Shown: positions 1 through 7,686 of the stretch, in pieces
Position numbering within the stretch: the first letter of the stretch is position 1
How the letters are laid out: each line of letters starts with the position of its first letter
NCBI GenBank assembly: GCA_934572465.1
Contig: CAKTLG010000028.1
Coordinates: forward strand, 1 to 25,339
Origin: an uncultured Oscillospiraceae bacterium
GTDB taxonomy: Bacteria; Bacillota; Clostridia; Oscillospirales; Oscillospiraceae
Length of the DNA: 25,339 bases
Direction: 5' to 3'
Position numbers and translations under genes: made by a program
Notes under the pieces: generated by a model
The model's input: the letters and a program-made list of their open reading frames with translations, nothing else
What the model was told of the DNA's origin: nothing
Database searches by the model: none

Positions 1-3000
1 CGTTGTGGTTGCTGTCGCTCTCGACCTTGTAGTACACGGTGTACTCGCCCGCGTTCACAGCCGTGGGGATATCACCGCCATAGGTCTCGCCGTCCAGACT
101 GTAGACCATCGTGCCGCCGAGCGCTTCGCCCGCCGTGACGAGCTGCTGCCCGTTCCCGTTATAGGTCAGCGTCTGCGCCGCCGGAGCGGTCTTGACGCCG
201 GCGTCGGCCTTGCCGATCGCGAAGGTCTCGCTGACTGTACCGAGGACGTAGTTGCCGCCTTCCTCATCCGTGATGGTCACGGTCGCCGTGCCGGCATTGA
301 TGTTGTCCCTGTAGGAAACGGTGTACTCTCTATCAGAGATCTCCGTCTCACCGTCCTTGACGGTGACGGCCGGCTTGATCTCGCTGCCGTCATTGTAGGT
401 GAACGGGCCGCCGTTCACGATGACGGTCGGGTCCGTCACCGTCTTCGGCTCGATGGTCACGGTGAAGTAACCGGACGGGATGTCGTAGTTCTGAGAATAC
501 ACAGTATAGTGCACCTGATGCGTGCCCGCGTCGGTGAACGCCGGTACCGTTGAATTATGACCATAGTAGTCTGCCACGGCGTACTGGAGTGAGATCGTGC
601 CCAGTCCTTCGGCTCCCGTGATCTCCACCTCGGCGACCTGTTCGCTGCCGTTGTAGGTGAGCGTGCCCTTCTGCTTTACGGTAACCTGTTCTTCGGGAAT
701 CGTTGCCCGTTTGACCGTGACGGTCACTTTACCGGTTACGGTCGCGTATTTCGGGGAATCCGGGGTAAATACCCACTCAGCGTCGAACCCGCCCGCGTTG
801 GGCTTGATCGTGCCGTCCTTCCACGCGAACGTACCCTTGACCTCCGCGTTGTCGGGATCTTTCATCTTGCCCGTGATGGTGCTCTCGCTCAGCTCGTCGC
901 CGTAGGTGATCTCCGATGCGGTGATTTCGCCATCTGCCACGGGCGTGATTTTGTCCACCGCGTAGAGATCGATTGGCAGAGTGAAGTTCTTGTAGTTGTC
1001 CGTGACGACTTCGACCGGGATTGTTCCGATTTTGCCGGTTATCCCCTTCTCCGGTGCCTCAATCGTCAGCGTCAGGATACCGTTTTCAATCTTCGTTCCG
1101 TTTTCGCCATCGACTGTATACCCATTTTCAAGATCAAAAATAACCACGCCATAGATTACCTTGCCGTATTCGCCCTTGGGCGCGGCGGGCAGCAGCTGCT
1201 TGGCGTCATAGGCGTATTCCAGCTTCGTGCCGTTGATCACGTTCAGGCGGCCAGTCTGGATATTCGCGGGCGCGTCGGCCTTGCTGATCGTGAAGTTCTC
1301 GCTGACTGTACTGATGACGTAGTTGCCGTTGGGGTGATCATCGGTGACGGTCACGGTGCCGGTGCCTGCATTGATGTTGTTGCTGTAGGCGGCTTTGTAC
1401 TCCTTCTGGTCGATGGTGTTGCCGAGATCGTCCGTGAGGGTCACAGTCGGCTCGACGGGATTGCCGCCGTTATAAACGCCGTCAGCAACGGTAATCTTGG
1501 GCGTTACAGGTCTTGGCGTGATCTCCCAAGTGGCCATTGCCTCTCCGGTGTAGTTATTACAGCCCCTAACTCTAACGGAGTAACTGCCGACGGCTGACCC
1601 ACACAAATACATATACTCGTAATCTTTTTGTATGCCCTCTGTCAGCGTTACGCCGTCCAGAACAACACTGACCAGCTCGGGGCGTATGTCTTGTCCGGTA
1701 TACATAAGTTCATTTTTGTTCAGCGTGACCACTGCGCCCGTGATGTCCTTGCGGGCAACATTGATGGTCACAGTGCCGGTCGTGGGGGCGTATTCCGGAT
1801 TTGTCGGCGTGAACGTCCACTTGGCCTCATAGCCGTCGCCTGCGTCGGGCTTGATCGTGCCGTCCTTCCACGCGAACGTACCCTTGACCTCCGCGTTGTC
1901 GGGATCTTTCATCTTGCCCGTGATGGTGCTCTCGCTCAGCTCGTCGCCGTAGGTGATCTCCGATGCGGTGATTTCGCCATCTGCCACGGGCGTGATTTTG
2001 TCCACCGCGTAGAGATCGATTGGCAGAGTGAAGTTCTTGTAGTTGTCCGTGACGACTTCGACCGGGATTGTTCCGATTTTGCCGGTTATCCCCTTCTCCG
2101 GTGCCTCAATCGTCAGCGTCAGGATACCGTTTTCAATCTTCGTTCCGTTTTCGCCATCGACTGTATACCCATTTTCAAGATCAAAAATAACCACGCCATA
2201 GATTACCTTGCCGTATTCGCCCTTGGGCGCGGCGGGCAGCAGCTGCTTGGCGTCATAGGCGTATTCCAGCTTCGTGCCGTTGATCACGTTCAGGCGGCCA
2301 GTCTGGATATTCGCGGGCGCGTCGGCCTTGCCGATGGCAGCGGTCTGCTCATACGCGCCGTTAGGGAGCGTGTAGTTCGTCACGGTATTCTTCAGCGTGA
2401 CCGTGCCGGTGACCGTCTTTGCAGGGTCAGCGTTCGCATCCGCAAACGCACCGGTAACGGTGTAGTCCTTGCCCATGGTCAGAGTATCGCTGCCGCAAAG
2501 GCCGTCAAACGCCACACTTTCGATCGTCGCTGTCGCCGTACCGTCGTAGGTCTTTTCTGCGACCCCCACAGACTTGATCGTCAGTTCCTTCTTCGCGATG
2601 GTCACGGATTTGTTCTTAACTGTGGATTCGTTGTAATCAACGCCGCCCGTAACCTTGTAGTAAACCCGATACGTCCCTGCATTGGTACCCGTGGGAATCT
2701 TCTCAGTGTACTCTCCGCTGCGAGAAAGGCTATACACCATCGTGCCGTACTTGGCGTCCAACGCCCCCGCTGTGACAAGCTCCTGCGGCTGGCCGGTGTA
2801 GGTCAGGCCGGTTTGGGCCGTTGGCGCGGTAATCTTGGAAGTCGGAATGCTGGGCTTTTTGACGGTCAGCTTTTTTTCGTTGCTCGTCACCGAATAGCCG
2901 TCCTTGGAAGCTGTGAAATAAATATCGTAGGTTCCCATCTCGTCGAAGGTGTAGTCCGCGACGTAGTACCAGCTGGTGCCGATTTGCTTATACTCACTCG

Positions 3001-3850
3001 TATATTGGGTGTAGCCGTCACTATTGGGTGCTTTAACGTAGAAGATCACCGTTGCGCCGCTTGTATTGCAGTAGGCGCGAAGCAGCGTTTCGGCGCCACG
3101 GTCTACGGTGCTGGAAACGGTCTTGTTATCAGCGACCTTCATAATCGACAGCGTACTGCTCGTAATGGGCAGGCGCTCGATGGTGACATTGGTCAGTTCC
3201 GTGGATTCGGCGGGAACGTCCGTCGGGGCGTACCACGTATAGCTGTTCAGGTCGGGATAGTTCGTGTACACCTTGTAGCCGGGGTTTCTGGGAAGAAACA
3301 GGATATTTTCCCACGTTGCACCCTCCGCCAGCGTCAATTTTTCGATGACAGCGGCGGCTCCCGAAACGGCGAGCTTTGCGTTCTTGTAAGCGACGACCTT
3401 CTGAATGGTGCCTGTGCTCTTGGAGTTTGAGAAGGCAGTTTCTTTGCCCCCTTTGCCGGTGACGGCTACGGTGCCGTTGATCGAACAACCATTCAGGTCA
3501 AGTCCCGTGTCCGTACTGCCGTTGATGGTGTAATCGCCGGTCACGGTGGCAAGCAGACGGACGACCGAGCTGCCTTGCCTATCCGCGTCAAGCGCGTCCT
3601 GCAAGCTGGCAAAGTTCCGCCACAAGGAACCCTTGTCGTCTGTCAATTGCGTATACGCCACCGCGGGCGCGTCGCAGTCTGGGCAGGCTGTGGCGTTGAT
3701 GTCAAAGCCGTTCGCGCCGCCGTGGTCGCATGTGGCGGTTCCGCCGCTCTCGGTTCCGCCGCTCTCGCCTTCGTCCGCCAGCGCCGCCGTCGGCAGCAGA
3801 CTCAGACAGAGCACAAGGGCCATCAGCAAACTCAATACTCGTTTCTTCAT
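1..3850 (-). CDS. Giant modular secreted surface protein, Ig-like/MBG/YDG repeats (3' end outside window)
   Basis: An open frame of at least 1283 codons starts at ATG 3850 and runs off the left edge; the last complete codon is 2-4. AGGAGG at 3857-3862, 6 nt before the ATG, fixes the start. Residues 1-25 form a signal peptide (MKKR, hydrophobic core, cleavage after ALA). A Cys-rich patch follows at about 40-58 (C-x2-GG ... CPDC), then a beta-strand-rich region with an LDLNGCSING-type turn. Next come Ig-like modules: LTYTGQPQELVTAG near 345, a YDG-type domain (EKTYDGTATATIES) near 420-505, and two copies of a module opening ADAPANIQ and ending near the ITYGDELSEST block. No SLH or sortase motif is visible, so any anchor must lie beyond the edge. 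The family is typical of cell-surface proteins of gut Clostridia; ligand unknown. Frame continuity was checked at several points, and secretion is well supported. Confidence 0.85.
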   Translation of the reverse strand, partial: MKKRVLSLLMALVLCLSLLPTAALADEGESGGTESGGTATCDHGGANGFDINATACPDCDAPAVAYTQLTDDKGSLWRNFASLQDALDADRQGSSVVRLLATVTGDYTINGSTDTGLDLNGCSINGTVAVTGKGGKETAFSNSKSTGTIQKVVAYKNAKLAVSGAAAVIEKLTLAEGATWENILFLPRNPGYKVYTNYPDLNSYTWYAPTDVPAESTELTNVTIERLPITSSTLSIMKVADNKTVSSTVDRGAETLLRAYCNTSGATVIFYVKAPNSDGYTQYTSEYKQIGTSWYYVADYTFDEMGTYDIYFTASKDGYSVTSNEKKLTVKKPSIPTSKITAPTAQTGLTYTGQPQELVTAGALDAKYGTMVYSLSRSGEYTEKIPTGTNAGTYRVYYKVTGGVDYNESTVKNKSVTIAKKELTIKSVGVAEKTYDGTATATIESVAFDGLCGSDTLTMGKDYTVTGAFADANADPAKTVTGTVTLKNTVTNYTLPNGAYEQTAAIGKADAPANIQTGRLNVINGTKLEYAYDAKQLLPAAPKGEYGKVIYGVVIFDLENGYTVDGENGTKIENGILTLTIEAPEKGITGKIGTIPVEVVTDNYKNFTLPIDLYAVDKITPVADGEITASEITYGDELSESTITGKMKDPDNAEVKGTFAWKDGTIKPDAGDGYEAKWTFTPTNPEYAPTTGTVTINVARKDITGAVVTLNKNELMYTGQDIRPELVSVVLDGVTLTEGIQKDYEYMYLCGSAVGSYSVRVRGCNNYTGEAMATWEITPRPVTPKITVADGVYNGGNPVEPTVTLTDDLGNTIDQKEYKAAYSNNINAGTGTVTVTDDHPNGNYVISTVSENFTISKADAPANIQTGRLNVINGTKLEYAYDAKQLLPAAPKGEYGKVIYGVVIFDLENGYTVDGENGTKIENGILTLTIEAPEKGITGKIGTIPVEVVTDNYKNFTLPIDLYAVDKITPVADGEITASEITYGDELSESTITGKMKDPDNAEVKGTFAWKDGTIKPNAGGFDAEWVFTPDSPKYATVTGKVTVTVKRATIPEEQVTVKQKGTLTYNGSEQVAEVEITGAEGLGTISLQYAVADYYGHNSTVPAFTDAGTHQVHYTVYSQNYDIPSGYFTVTIEPKTVTDPTVIVNGGPFTYNDGSEIKPAVTVKDGETEISDREYTVSYRDNINAGTATVTITDEEGGNYVLGTVSETFAIGKADAGVKTAPAAQTLTYNGNGQQLVTAGEALGGTMVYSLDGETYGGDIPTAVNAGEYTVYYKVESDSNHN
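800..1284 (-). repeat. 485-bp perfect in-frame internal repeat, copy distal to the start
   Basis: This stretch reads identically to 1847-2331, with an offset of 1047 bp (349 codons, so in frame). It encodes about residues 856-1017 of the surface protein. Flanking sequence on both sides is related but diverged, so the identity block has sharp ends at 800 and 1284. The pattern suggests recent duplication or gene conversion between modules. Confidence 0.9.
1847..2331 (-). repeat. 485-bp perfect in-frame internal repeat, copy proximal to the start
   Basis: Partner of 800-1284, encoding about residues 507-668. Each copy carries the ANIQTGRLNVING start and the ITYGDELSEST / GTFAWKDGTIKPDAG module found in many clostridial surface proteins. 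Identical sequence at both codon and third positions argues for recent homogenisation rather than selection on protein sequence. Confidence 0.9.
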
Positions 3851-3891
3851 GTGCATCCTCCTAAAAATGTGATATGTGCCTTCTATGTTCA

Positions 3892-3977
3892 GTCCGCGCT
3901 GTGCGCGGACACAGCTTACGCAGAGCGGGATCATCCCGCAGGGGTCTCCCCTGCGGGACAAGGGGGCATGCCCCCTT
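3892..3977 (-). promoter_or_regulatory. Hairpin cluster in the 5' leader of the surface protein gene
   Basis: Three perfect inverted repeats lie in the predicted leader: 3892-3899 with 3903-3910 (8 bp, 3-nt loop), 3935-3944 with 3948-3957 (10 bp, 3-nt loop), and an 18-bp palindrome at 3960-3977. A fourth pairing, GCGGGA-TGA-TCCCGC, uses part of the second stem and would compete with it. None has a following U-run before the gene. They may stabilise the mRNA, form an alternative-fold switch, or be a dispersed REP-like repeat. Confidence 0.5.
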
Positions 3978-4009
3978 ATCATGGCTCGCTGCGTATCGGT
4001 ACGATCTTA

Positions 4010-4037
4010 ATTATATACATCCCGACGGAAATGTAAA
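4010..4037 (-). promoter_or_regulatory. Sigma-A promoter of the surface protein gene
   Basis: On the minus strand, TTTACA (4037-4032) is followed by a 16-bp spacer and TATAAT (4015-4010). This predicts a transcript start near 4003 and a leader of about 150 nt that includes the hairpin cluster. One mismatch from consensus in the -35 and none in the -10. Confidence 0.7.
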
Positions 4038-4077
4038 TCCATCCAAAGTATGATACCGGAAGATCTCCCCGCCGGAC

Positions 4078-4118
4078 AAAAAGCGCCGCCCCTTCGCCGT
4101 CCTCCGGCAAAGGGGCGG
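4078..4118 (-). terminator. Rho-independent terminator of sigK
   Basis: Just after the sigK stop, CCGCCCCTT/AAGGGGCGG forms a 9-bp stem, extended by GCCG/CGGC across one mismatch. On the minus strand a T-run follows (A's at 4078-4082). This separates sigK from the surface protein gene. Confidence 0.8.
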
Positions 4119-4127
4119 TCCGCGCGC

Positions 4128-4820
4128 TCACTCGCGCGTGCCGAGCGCCTCCTCCAGCTTTTGCAGCGCCCGCTTTTCGATGCGCGAGATATAGCTGCGC
4201 GAGATCCCCAGCCCCGCGGCCACCTCGCGCTGGGTGCGCGGGGCGCGTCCGTCAAGGCCGTAGCGCGCGGTGATGACCTCCCGCTCGCGCTCGGTCAGGT
4301 ACTCGCGCACGAGCCGCCGCACGCGCAGGCAATCGTCGCGCGCCTGAATATCGAGATACATCGTATCCTCCACGCCGACAACGTCGAGCAGCGAGAGCGC
4401 CTCGCCGTCGCCGTCCGCATCGAGCGAATCGTTGAGCGACACCTCGCCCTGCAGCTTCCTCCTGCCGCGAAAGTACATCAGGATCTCATTCTCTACGCAT
4501 TTGGCGGCGTAGGTCGCAAGGCGCACGCCCTTTTCCGGCCGGTAGCTCGATACGCCCTTGATCAGCCCGATCGTGCCGACGGAGACGAGATCGTCCTGCT
4601 CATCGGACTGCGCGTAGTATTTTTTCACGATGTGCGCCACCAGGCGCAGGTTGTGCTCCACGAGCCGGTTGCGCGCGGCGATGTCGCCCGCAAGCATACG
4701 CGCAACACAGTCGCGCTCCTCCTGCGCCGAGAGCGGGCGCGGGAACGAGCCGGTATTGCCCGCAAGGTGCAGCGTCAGCAGCAGCGAGTGGGCCAGCAGA
4801 TACATGGCGGCTGAAAGCAT
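4128..4820 (-). CDS. sigK: RNA polymerase sporulation sigma factor SigK
   Basis: The 230-aa product directs late mother-cell transcription during sporulation. The N-terminus is a hydrophobic pro-sequence of about 20 residues (MLSAAMYLLAHSLLLTLHLAG), then NTGSFPRPLS and VEHNLRLVAHIVKKYY, which match SigK better than SigE. Region 2 (LVSVGTIGLIKGVSSYRPEKGVR... ENEILMYFR) lies at about 78-120 and the region 4 helix-turn-helix (TQREVAAGLGISRSYISRIEKRAL) near 195-220. The gene is continuous, with no skin-type insertion. Start ATG 4820 retains the full pro-sequence; a second ATG at codon 6 has no better ribosome site. A sporulation-type promoter lies directly upstream. It is transcribed alone, flanked by terminators on both sides. 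Confidence 0.9.
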   Translation of the reverse strand: MLSAAMYLLAHSLLLTLHLAGNTGSFPRPLSAQEERDCVARMLAGDIAARNRLVEHNLRLVAHIVKKYYAQSDEQDDLVSVGTIGLIKGVSSYRPEKGVRLATYAAKCVENEILMYFRGRRKLQGEVSLNDSLDADGDGEALSLLDVVGVEDTMYLDIQARDDCLRVRRLVREYLTEREREVITARYGLDGRAPRTQREVAAGLGISRSYISRIEKRALQKLEEALGTRE

Positions 4821-4871
4821 GGGACTTCCCTCTTTCCTTTTTTGTTAGCCTATGGCGCGACGGGAAGTCCC
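4821..4871 (-). repeat. 10-bp inverted repeat in the sigK promoter/start region
   Basis: GGGACTTCCC at 4821-4830 is the exact reverse complement of GGGAAGTCCC at 4862-4871, with 31 nt between. One arm touches the sigK start codon and the other lies in the promoter spacer. It could be an operator for a dimeric regulator; it is unlikely to be an RNA hairpin, because the distal arm lies upstream of the predicted transcript start. Confidence 0.5.
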
Positions 4872-4876
4872 TATGC
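4846..4876 (-). promoter_or_regulatory. SigE/SigK-type promoter of sigK
   Basis: On the minus strand, GCATAG (4876-4871, ATA core 4874-4872) is followed by a 17-bp spacer and CATAGGCTA (4854-4846). The -10 fits CATAnnnTA (SigK) and CATAnnnT (SigE). In Bacillus subtilis sigK is transcribed by SigE and then by SigK, which agrees with this placement. Confidence 0.6.
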
Positions 4877-4907
4877 CGATCCTCCGCGGGCGAAGGCTCA
4901 ACACGGC

Positions 4908-4940
4908 AAAAAAGCGCGCGCCCCCGATCGGGGACGCGCG
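4908..4940 (-). terminator. Terminator of the modABC operon
   Basis: The stem pairs 4915-4920 with 4935-4940 and 4922-4925 with 4930-4933 across one mismatch, around a GATC loop. On the minus strand it is followed by C and six T's (A's at 4908-4913). It lies ten bases beyond the modC stop. Confidence 0.85.
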
Positions 4941-4949
4941 TTGTTCGAT

Positions 4950-5972
4950 TCAGGCATAGCACATGCACTTTTCCGCCCGCAGCGAAAAGGCGATCGTCTG
5001 CCCCTCGGAGGCCTCCATGCCGTCCGGCAGGGCGGCGCGCAGCGGCGGCGCGTCCGTATCGCCGACCGGACACAGCAGTACGACCGTCGCGTTCAGATCG
5101 CGGATGACACGGCGGATCTGCGCGCGGTGCGCGCCCTCCGTCAGCGTGATCGCGCCGTCCGGCACGGCGACGGTGACGCGCTCTCCCTCCGCCTGCAGCG
5201 GCAGCGTGAGCTCCCAGCCGTCGAGCAGCATCCCGTCCGCGCAGCGCCGCGCGGGCAGGAAATTGCGGCAGCCGGTCAGCCGCGCAGCGCCAAGGCTCGC
5301 CGGCCGGCGCAGCAGCGTCTCCATGTCCGTCACGGCGGCGGAGACGCCGTTTTCCATCACGCAGACCGTCTGGCAGTTGCGGCGGCACTCGCCCAGATCG
5401 TGGCTGACCCACAGGATCGGGCCGCCGAAGTCCGCGAGCAGATCCTTCAGCTCCAGCTCGAGGTTCCACTTCAAAAAGCTGTCGAGCGCGGAAAACGGCT
5501 CGTCGAGCAGAATGACGCGCGGCTCGGAGCAGAGGATGCGCGCCAGTGCCGCGCGCTGCTGCTGCCCGCCCGAAAGCTGGGCGGGGTACTTCCGCTCCAG
5601 CCCCTCCAGATGGAAACGCCGGAGCTGCTCGGCCGCCTGACGCTGCTTCTCCGCGCGGCTGCCGGTGCGGATGCCGCACTGGATGTTCTGCATCACACTC
5701 ATGTTGGGAAACAGCGCGTACTGCTGGAAGAGATAGCCCACCCGCCGCTGCTGCGGCGTAAGGTCGACGCGCTTTTCGCTGTCGAACAGTGTTTCGCCGT
5801 CGAGCACGATGCGCCCCCGGTCCGGCGTCATGATGCCCGCGATGCACTTGAGCGTCACGCTCTTGCCGCAGCCCGACGCGCCGAGCAGCGCCATCGTGCC
5901 GCCTGCCGTCTCAAAGCGCGAGCGGAGCGTGAAGCTGCCGAGCTTTTTCTCGATATCAACGATCAGGCTCAT
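4950..5972 (-). CDS. modC: Molybdate ABC transporter, ATP-binding subunit
   Basis: The 340-aa ATPase energises molybdate import together with ModB. Visible motifs are Walker A GASGCGKS (about 31-38), Q-loop FQQYALFP (about 81-88), signature LSGGQQQRAALAR (about 132-144), Walker B RVILLDEP (about 151-158) and H-loop VSHD (about 189-192). A C-terminal region of about 120 residues resembles the TOBE/MOP oxyanion-sensing domain. The start at ATG 5972 is preferred over upstream codons because GGAGG lies 5 nt before it and its ATG overlaps the modB stop as ATGA, indicating translational coupling. The tail ends in CMCYA. It is the last gene of modABC, followed by a terminator. Confidence 0.9.
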   Translation of the reverse strand: MSLIVDIEKKLGSFTLRSRFETAGGTMALLGASGCGKSVTLKCIAGIMTPDRGRIVLDGETLFDSEKRVDLTPQQRRVGYLFQQYALFPNMSVMQNIQCGIRTGSRAEKQRQAAEQLRRFHLEGLERKYPAQLSGGQQQRAALARILCSEPRVILLDEPFSALDSFLKWNLELELKDLLADFGGPILWVSHDLGECRRNCQTVCVMENGVSAAVTDMETLLRRPASLGAARLTGCRNFLPARRCADGMLLDGWELTLPLQAEGERVTVAVPDGAITLTEGAHRAQIRRVIRDLNATVVLLCPVGDTDAPPLRAALPDGMEASEGQTIAFSLRAEKCMCYA

Positions 5973-6658
5973 GCGCTCCTCCTTCCCCGTCCGGCGGCCG
6001 CCAGCAGATTTTTCTTTTCCAGCATGTTGACCACCAGCAGGATCACCGCCGAGATCGCAACGTTCACCAGCACCCACTTGAGCGCCAGCTCGTCGTTGTT
6101 GATCTGCCAGAGCTGATAGACCGTTGTGGAGATCGTGGTGGTCTTGCCCGGGGTGTAGCCCGCGATCATCGAGGTCGCGCCGTACTCGCCGAGCGCGCGG
6201 GCAAAGGCCAGCACCGCGCCCGCCAGCACCCCCTGGCGGCAGTAAGGCATACGGATATGCCAGAAGATGTAGGTGTTGGACAGCCCCAGCGTCTGCCCCG
6301 CATAGGCGAGCGTCTCGTCAAAGGACTCGAACGCGCCGCGCACCGTGCGGTACATCAGCGGGAAGACGACGACGACCGTGGCAAAGATGGCCGACCACCA
6401 CGTCATCACCATCCGGACGCCGAAGGTCTCGAGCACCCACGCGCCGATCAGGCGCTTGGGGCCCAGCACGCGCAGCAGAAGGTATCCGACCACCGTCGGC
6501 GGCAGCACGAGCGGCAGCGTGAGGAACACGTCAAGGACGCCCTTGACCAGACGTGGGAGCTTTGCGATGTAGTACGCCGCGGCGATGCCGGCAAAGAACA
6601 CGATCACCGCGCTGATGGCGGCAATGCGCAGCGAATTCAAAAGCGGATACCAGTCCAT
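5969..6658 (-). CDS. modB: Molybdate ABC transporter, permease subunit
   Basis: The 229-aa membrane protein forms the molybdate channel. It has about five to six hydrophobic helices, beginning LNSLRIAAISAVIVFFAGIAAAYYIA. The conserved FLTLPLVLPPTVVGYLLL stretch and the EAA loop (ARALGEYGATSMIAGYTPGKTTTISTTVY) identify ModB/CysT-type permeases. ATG 6658 is chosen because GGAGGTG precedes it by about 7 nt; upstream in-frame sequence is Arg-rich and not membrane-like. It lies 74 bp downstream of modA, with a hairpin between, and overlaps modC by 4 bp. Confidence 0.92.
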   Translation of the reverse strand: MDWYPLLNSLRIAAISAVIVFFAGIAAAYYIAKLPRLVKGVLDVFLTLPLVLPPTVVGYLLLRVLGPKRLIGAWVLETFGVRMVMTWWSAIFATVVVVFPLMYRTVRGAFESFDETLAYAGQTLGLSNTYIFWHIRMPYCRQGVLAGAVLAFARALGEYGATSMIAGYTPGKTTTISTTVYQLWQINNDELALKWVLVNVAISAVILLVVNMLEKKNLLAAAGRGRRSA

Positions 6659-6684
6659 GGGGACACCTCCGAAAAGCGGGAATG

Positions 6685-6711
6685 GGAGAGGGCGCGCGCG
6701 GCGCCCTCTCC
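6685..6711 (-). promoter_or_regulatory. Intercistronic hairpin between modA and modB
   Basis: GGAGAGGGCGC (6685-6695) pairs perfectly with 6701-6711 around a 5-nt loop. No T-run follows on the minus strand, so full termination is unlikely. Such hairpins after binding-protein genes often protect the upstream message and keep the solute-binding protein in excess. Confidence 0.6.
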
Positions 6712-6732
6712 GACTGTTCAGCGATCTGTTTT

Positions 6733-7596
6733 TTACTTGCTCAGCGGGGTGAAGAGCACGGCCTCGAACTCGGCGGAGGCCTCGGCGCCCTGCAGGTAGG
6801 CGAGGAACGCCGCGGCGGCGTCCTGCTGCTCGGAGGTGTTCAGCACGGCGGCGGGATAGATGACCTGACCGCACATGTCAGCCGTGGCGTAATCCGCGAC
6901 GGTCAGACCGGCGGAGTAGGCGTCGGAGGCGTAGATGATGCCGCAGTCGACGGTGCCCTCGCTGACGGCGGTGGTGACCTCCTTGACGTTGGAGCCGTAG
7001 GTCAGCTTTTCGGCGATGGCGGCCTCGTCGATGCCGTAATAGGCGAAGATCTTCTGCGTATACTGGCCGACAGGCACGTCGCTGTTGCCGATGGCGAGCA
7101 TCACGTCGCCGTCCTTGAGCAGCTCGGCGAGCTTATCGAAGCTGTCGATACCCTTGTCGCTGCCGTCCGCAACGGCCAGGGCGACCTTGTTCTCCAGCAG
7201 GTCGATGCGGCTGCCCTCGACCAGCAGGTCAAGGCCGTCGGGGTTCTTGTCGGCGTTGTCCTTGAGCGTGCCGTCGAGCGCGTTCATCTGCTTGGGCGCG
7301 GCGGAAATGAACAGGTCGCACACAGCGCCCTCCTTGATCTGGGTGAGCAGCTTGCCGGAGGAGTCGAAGTTGAAGCTGAGCTTCACGTTCTCGTTCTCGG
7401 CCATGTACTTCTCGCCGATGGCGGTCAGGGATTCGGTCAGGGACGCGGCGGCGAACACCGTCAGCTCAACGGGCTCGGCGGCGGTCTGGCCGTCGCCGGC
7501 GCTGACGTCGGTGTTGGTGTCGTCGTTCTTGCTGCCGCAGGCGGCGAGCGCAAAGAGCATCGCAAGGGCAAGGATCAGGGACAAAAGCTTTTTCAT
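6733..7596 (-). CDS. modA: Molybdate-binding lipoprotein of the ABC transporter
   Basis: The 287-aa protein captures molybdate (perhaps also tungstate) outside the membrane. A lipoprotein signal peptide ends in the lipobox LAAC with Cys20. After a Asp/Ser/Thr-rich linker the ModA fold begins with VELTVFAAASLTESLTAIGEKY. FDSSGKLLTQI, DLFISAA and the C-terminal VDCGIIYASDA segment are family hallmarks, the Ser residues being oxyanion ligands in known ModA proteins. AAGGA precedes ATG 7596. It is the first gene of modABC, and an inverted repeat lies just upstream. Substrate preference between Mo and W cannot be told from sequence alone. Confidence 0.92.
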   Translation of the reverse strand: MKKLLSLILALAMLFALAACGSKNDDTNTDVSAGDGQTAAEPVELTVFAAASLTESLTAIGEKYMAENENVKLSFNFDSSGKLLTQIKEGAVCDLFISAAPKQMNALDGTLKDNADKNPDGLDLLVEGSRIDLLENKVALAVADGSDKGIDSFDKLAELLKDGDVMLAIGNSDVPVGQYTQKIFAYYGIDEAAIAEKLTYGSNVKEVTTAVSEGTVDCGIIYASDAYSAGLTVADYATADMCGQVIYPAAVLNTSEQQDAAAAFLAYLQGAEASAEFEAVLFTPLSK

Positions 7597-7628
7597 GAGT
7601 CTGTTCTTCCTTTCAAAAAATGATCTAT

Positions 7629-7651
7629 CGTTATTCTCTTCTAAGATAACG
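7629..7651 (-). promoter_or_regulatory. Candidate operator upstream of modA (CGTTAT-N11-ATAACG)
   Basis: A perfect 6-bp inverted repeat, CGTTAT (7629-7634) and ATAACG (7646-7651), lies 33-55 bp before the modA start. The 12-nt word AGAGAATAACGA, read on the minus strand here, recurs exactly in the iclR promoter at 8820-8831. The half-sites also resemble the outer part of the E. coli ModE box, but no ModE-like gene is present in the window. Confidence 0.55.
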
Positions 7652-7663
7652 CAAAGTGAAAGC

Positions 7664-7683
7664 TTCGCGCCCGCAGGCGCGAA
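7664..7683 (-). terminator. Hairpin after the MoeA-like gene
   Basis: TTCGCGCC (7664-7671) pairs with GGCGCGAA (7676-7683) around a 4-nt loop, 3 bp beyond the stop. On the minus strand the following bases are GCTTTCACTTTG, a weak U-tract. It probably causes partial termination before modA. Confidence 0.5.
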
Positions 7684-7686
7684 AGA

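Noticed and set aside
1628..3430. 600-codon open frame on the plus strand opposite the giant surface protein
   Set aside because: It is the antisense shadow of a GC-rich gene: low-complexity Arg/Gly/Val/Asp-rich product, no ribosome site, no family resemblance. The minus frame has a signal peptide and recognisable domains.
4128..4820. SigE instead of SigK
   Set aside because: The SFPRPLS motif, HNLRLVAHIVKK and the short hydrophobic pro-sequence fit SigK; SigE usually has a longer membrane-associated pro-region and a linked SpoIIGA gene.
4600..5847. 415-codon Arg/Ala-rich frame on the minus strand and the long plus frame 4842-6116
   Set aside because: Both are out-of-frame reads of sigK, modC and modB, whose true frames carry all expected motifs.
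7629..7651. Classical ModE box
   Set aside because: The half-sites resemble it, but spacing differs by about one base and the inner TATAT is missing. The exact word shared with the iclR promoter fits IclR control better, so ModE was not named.
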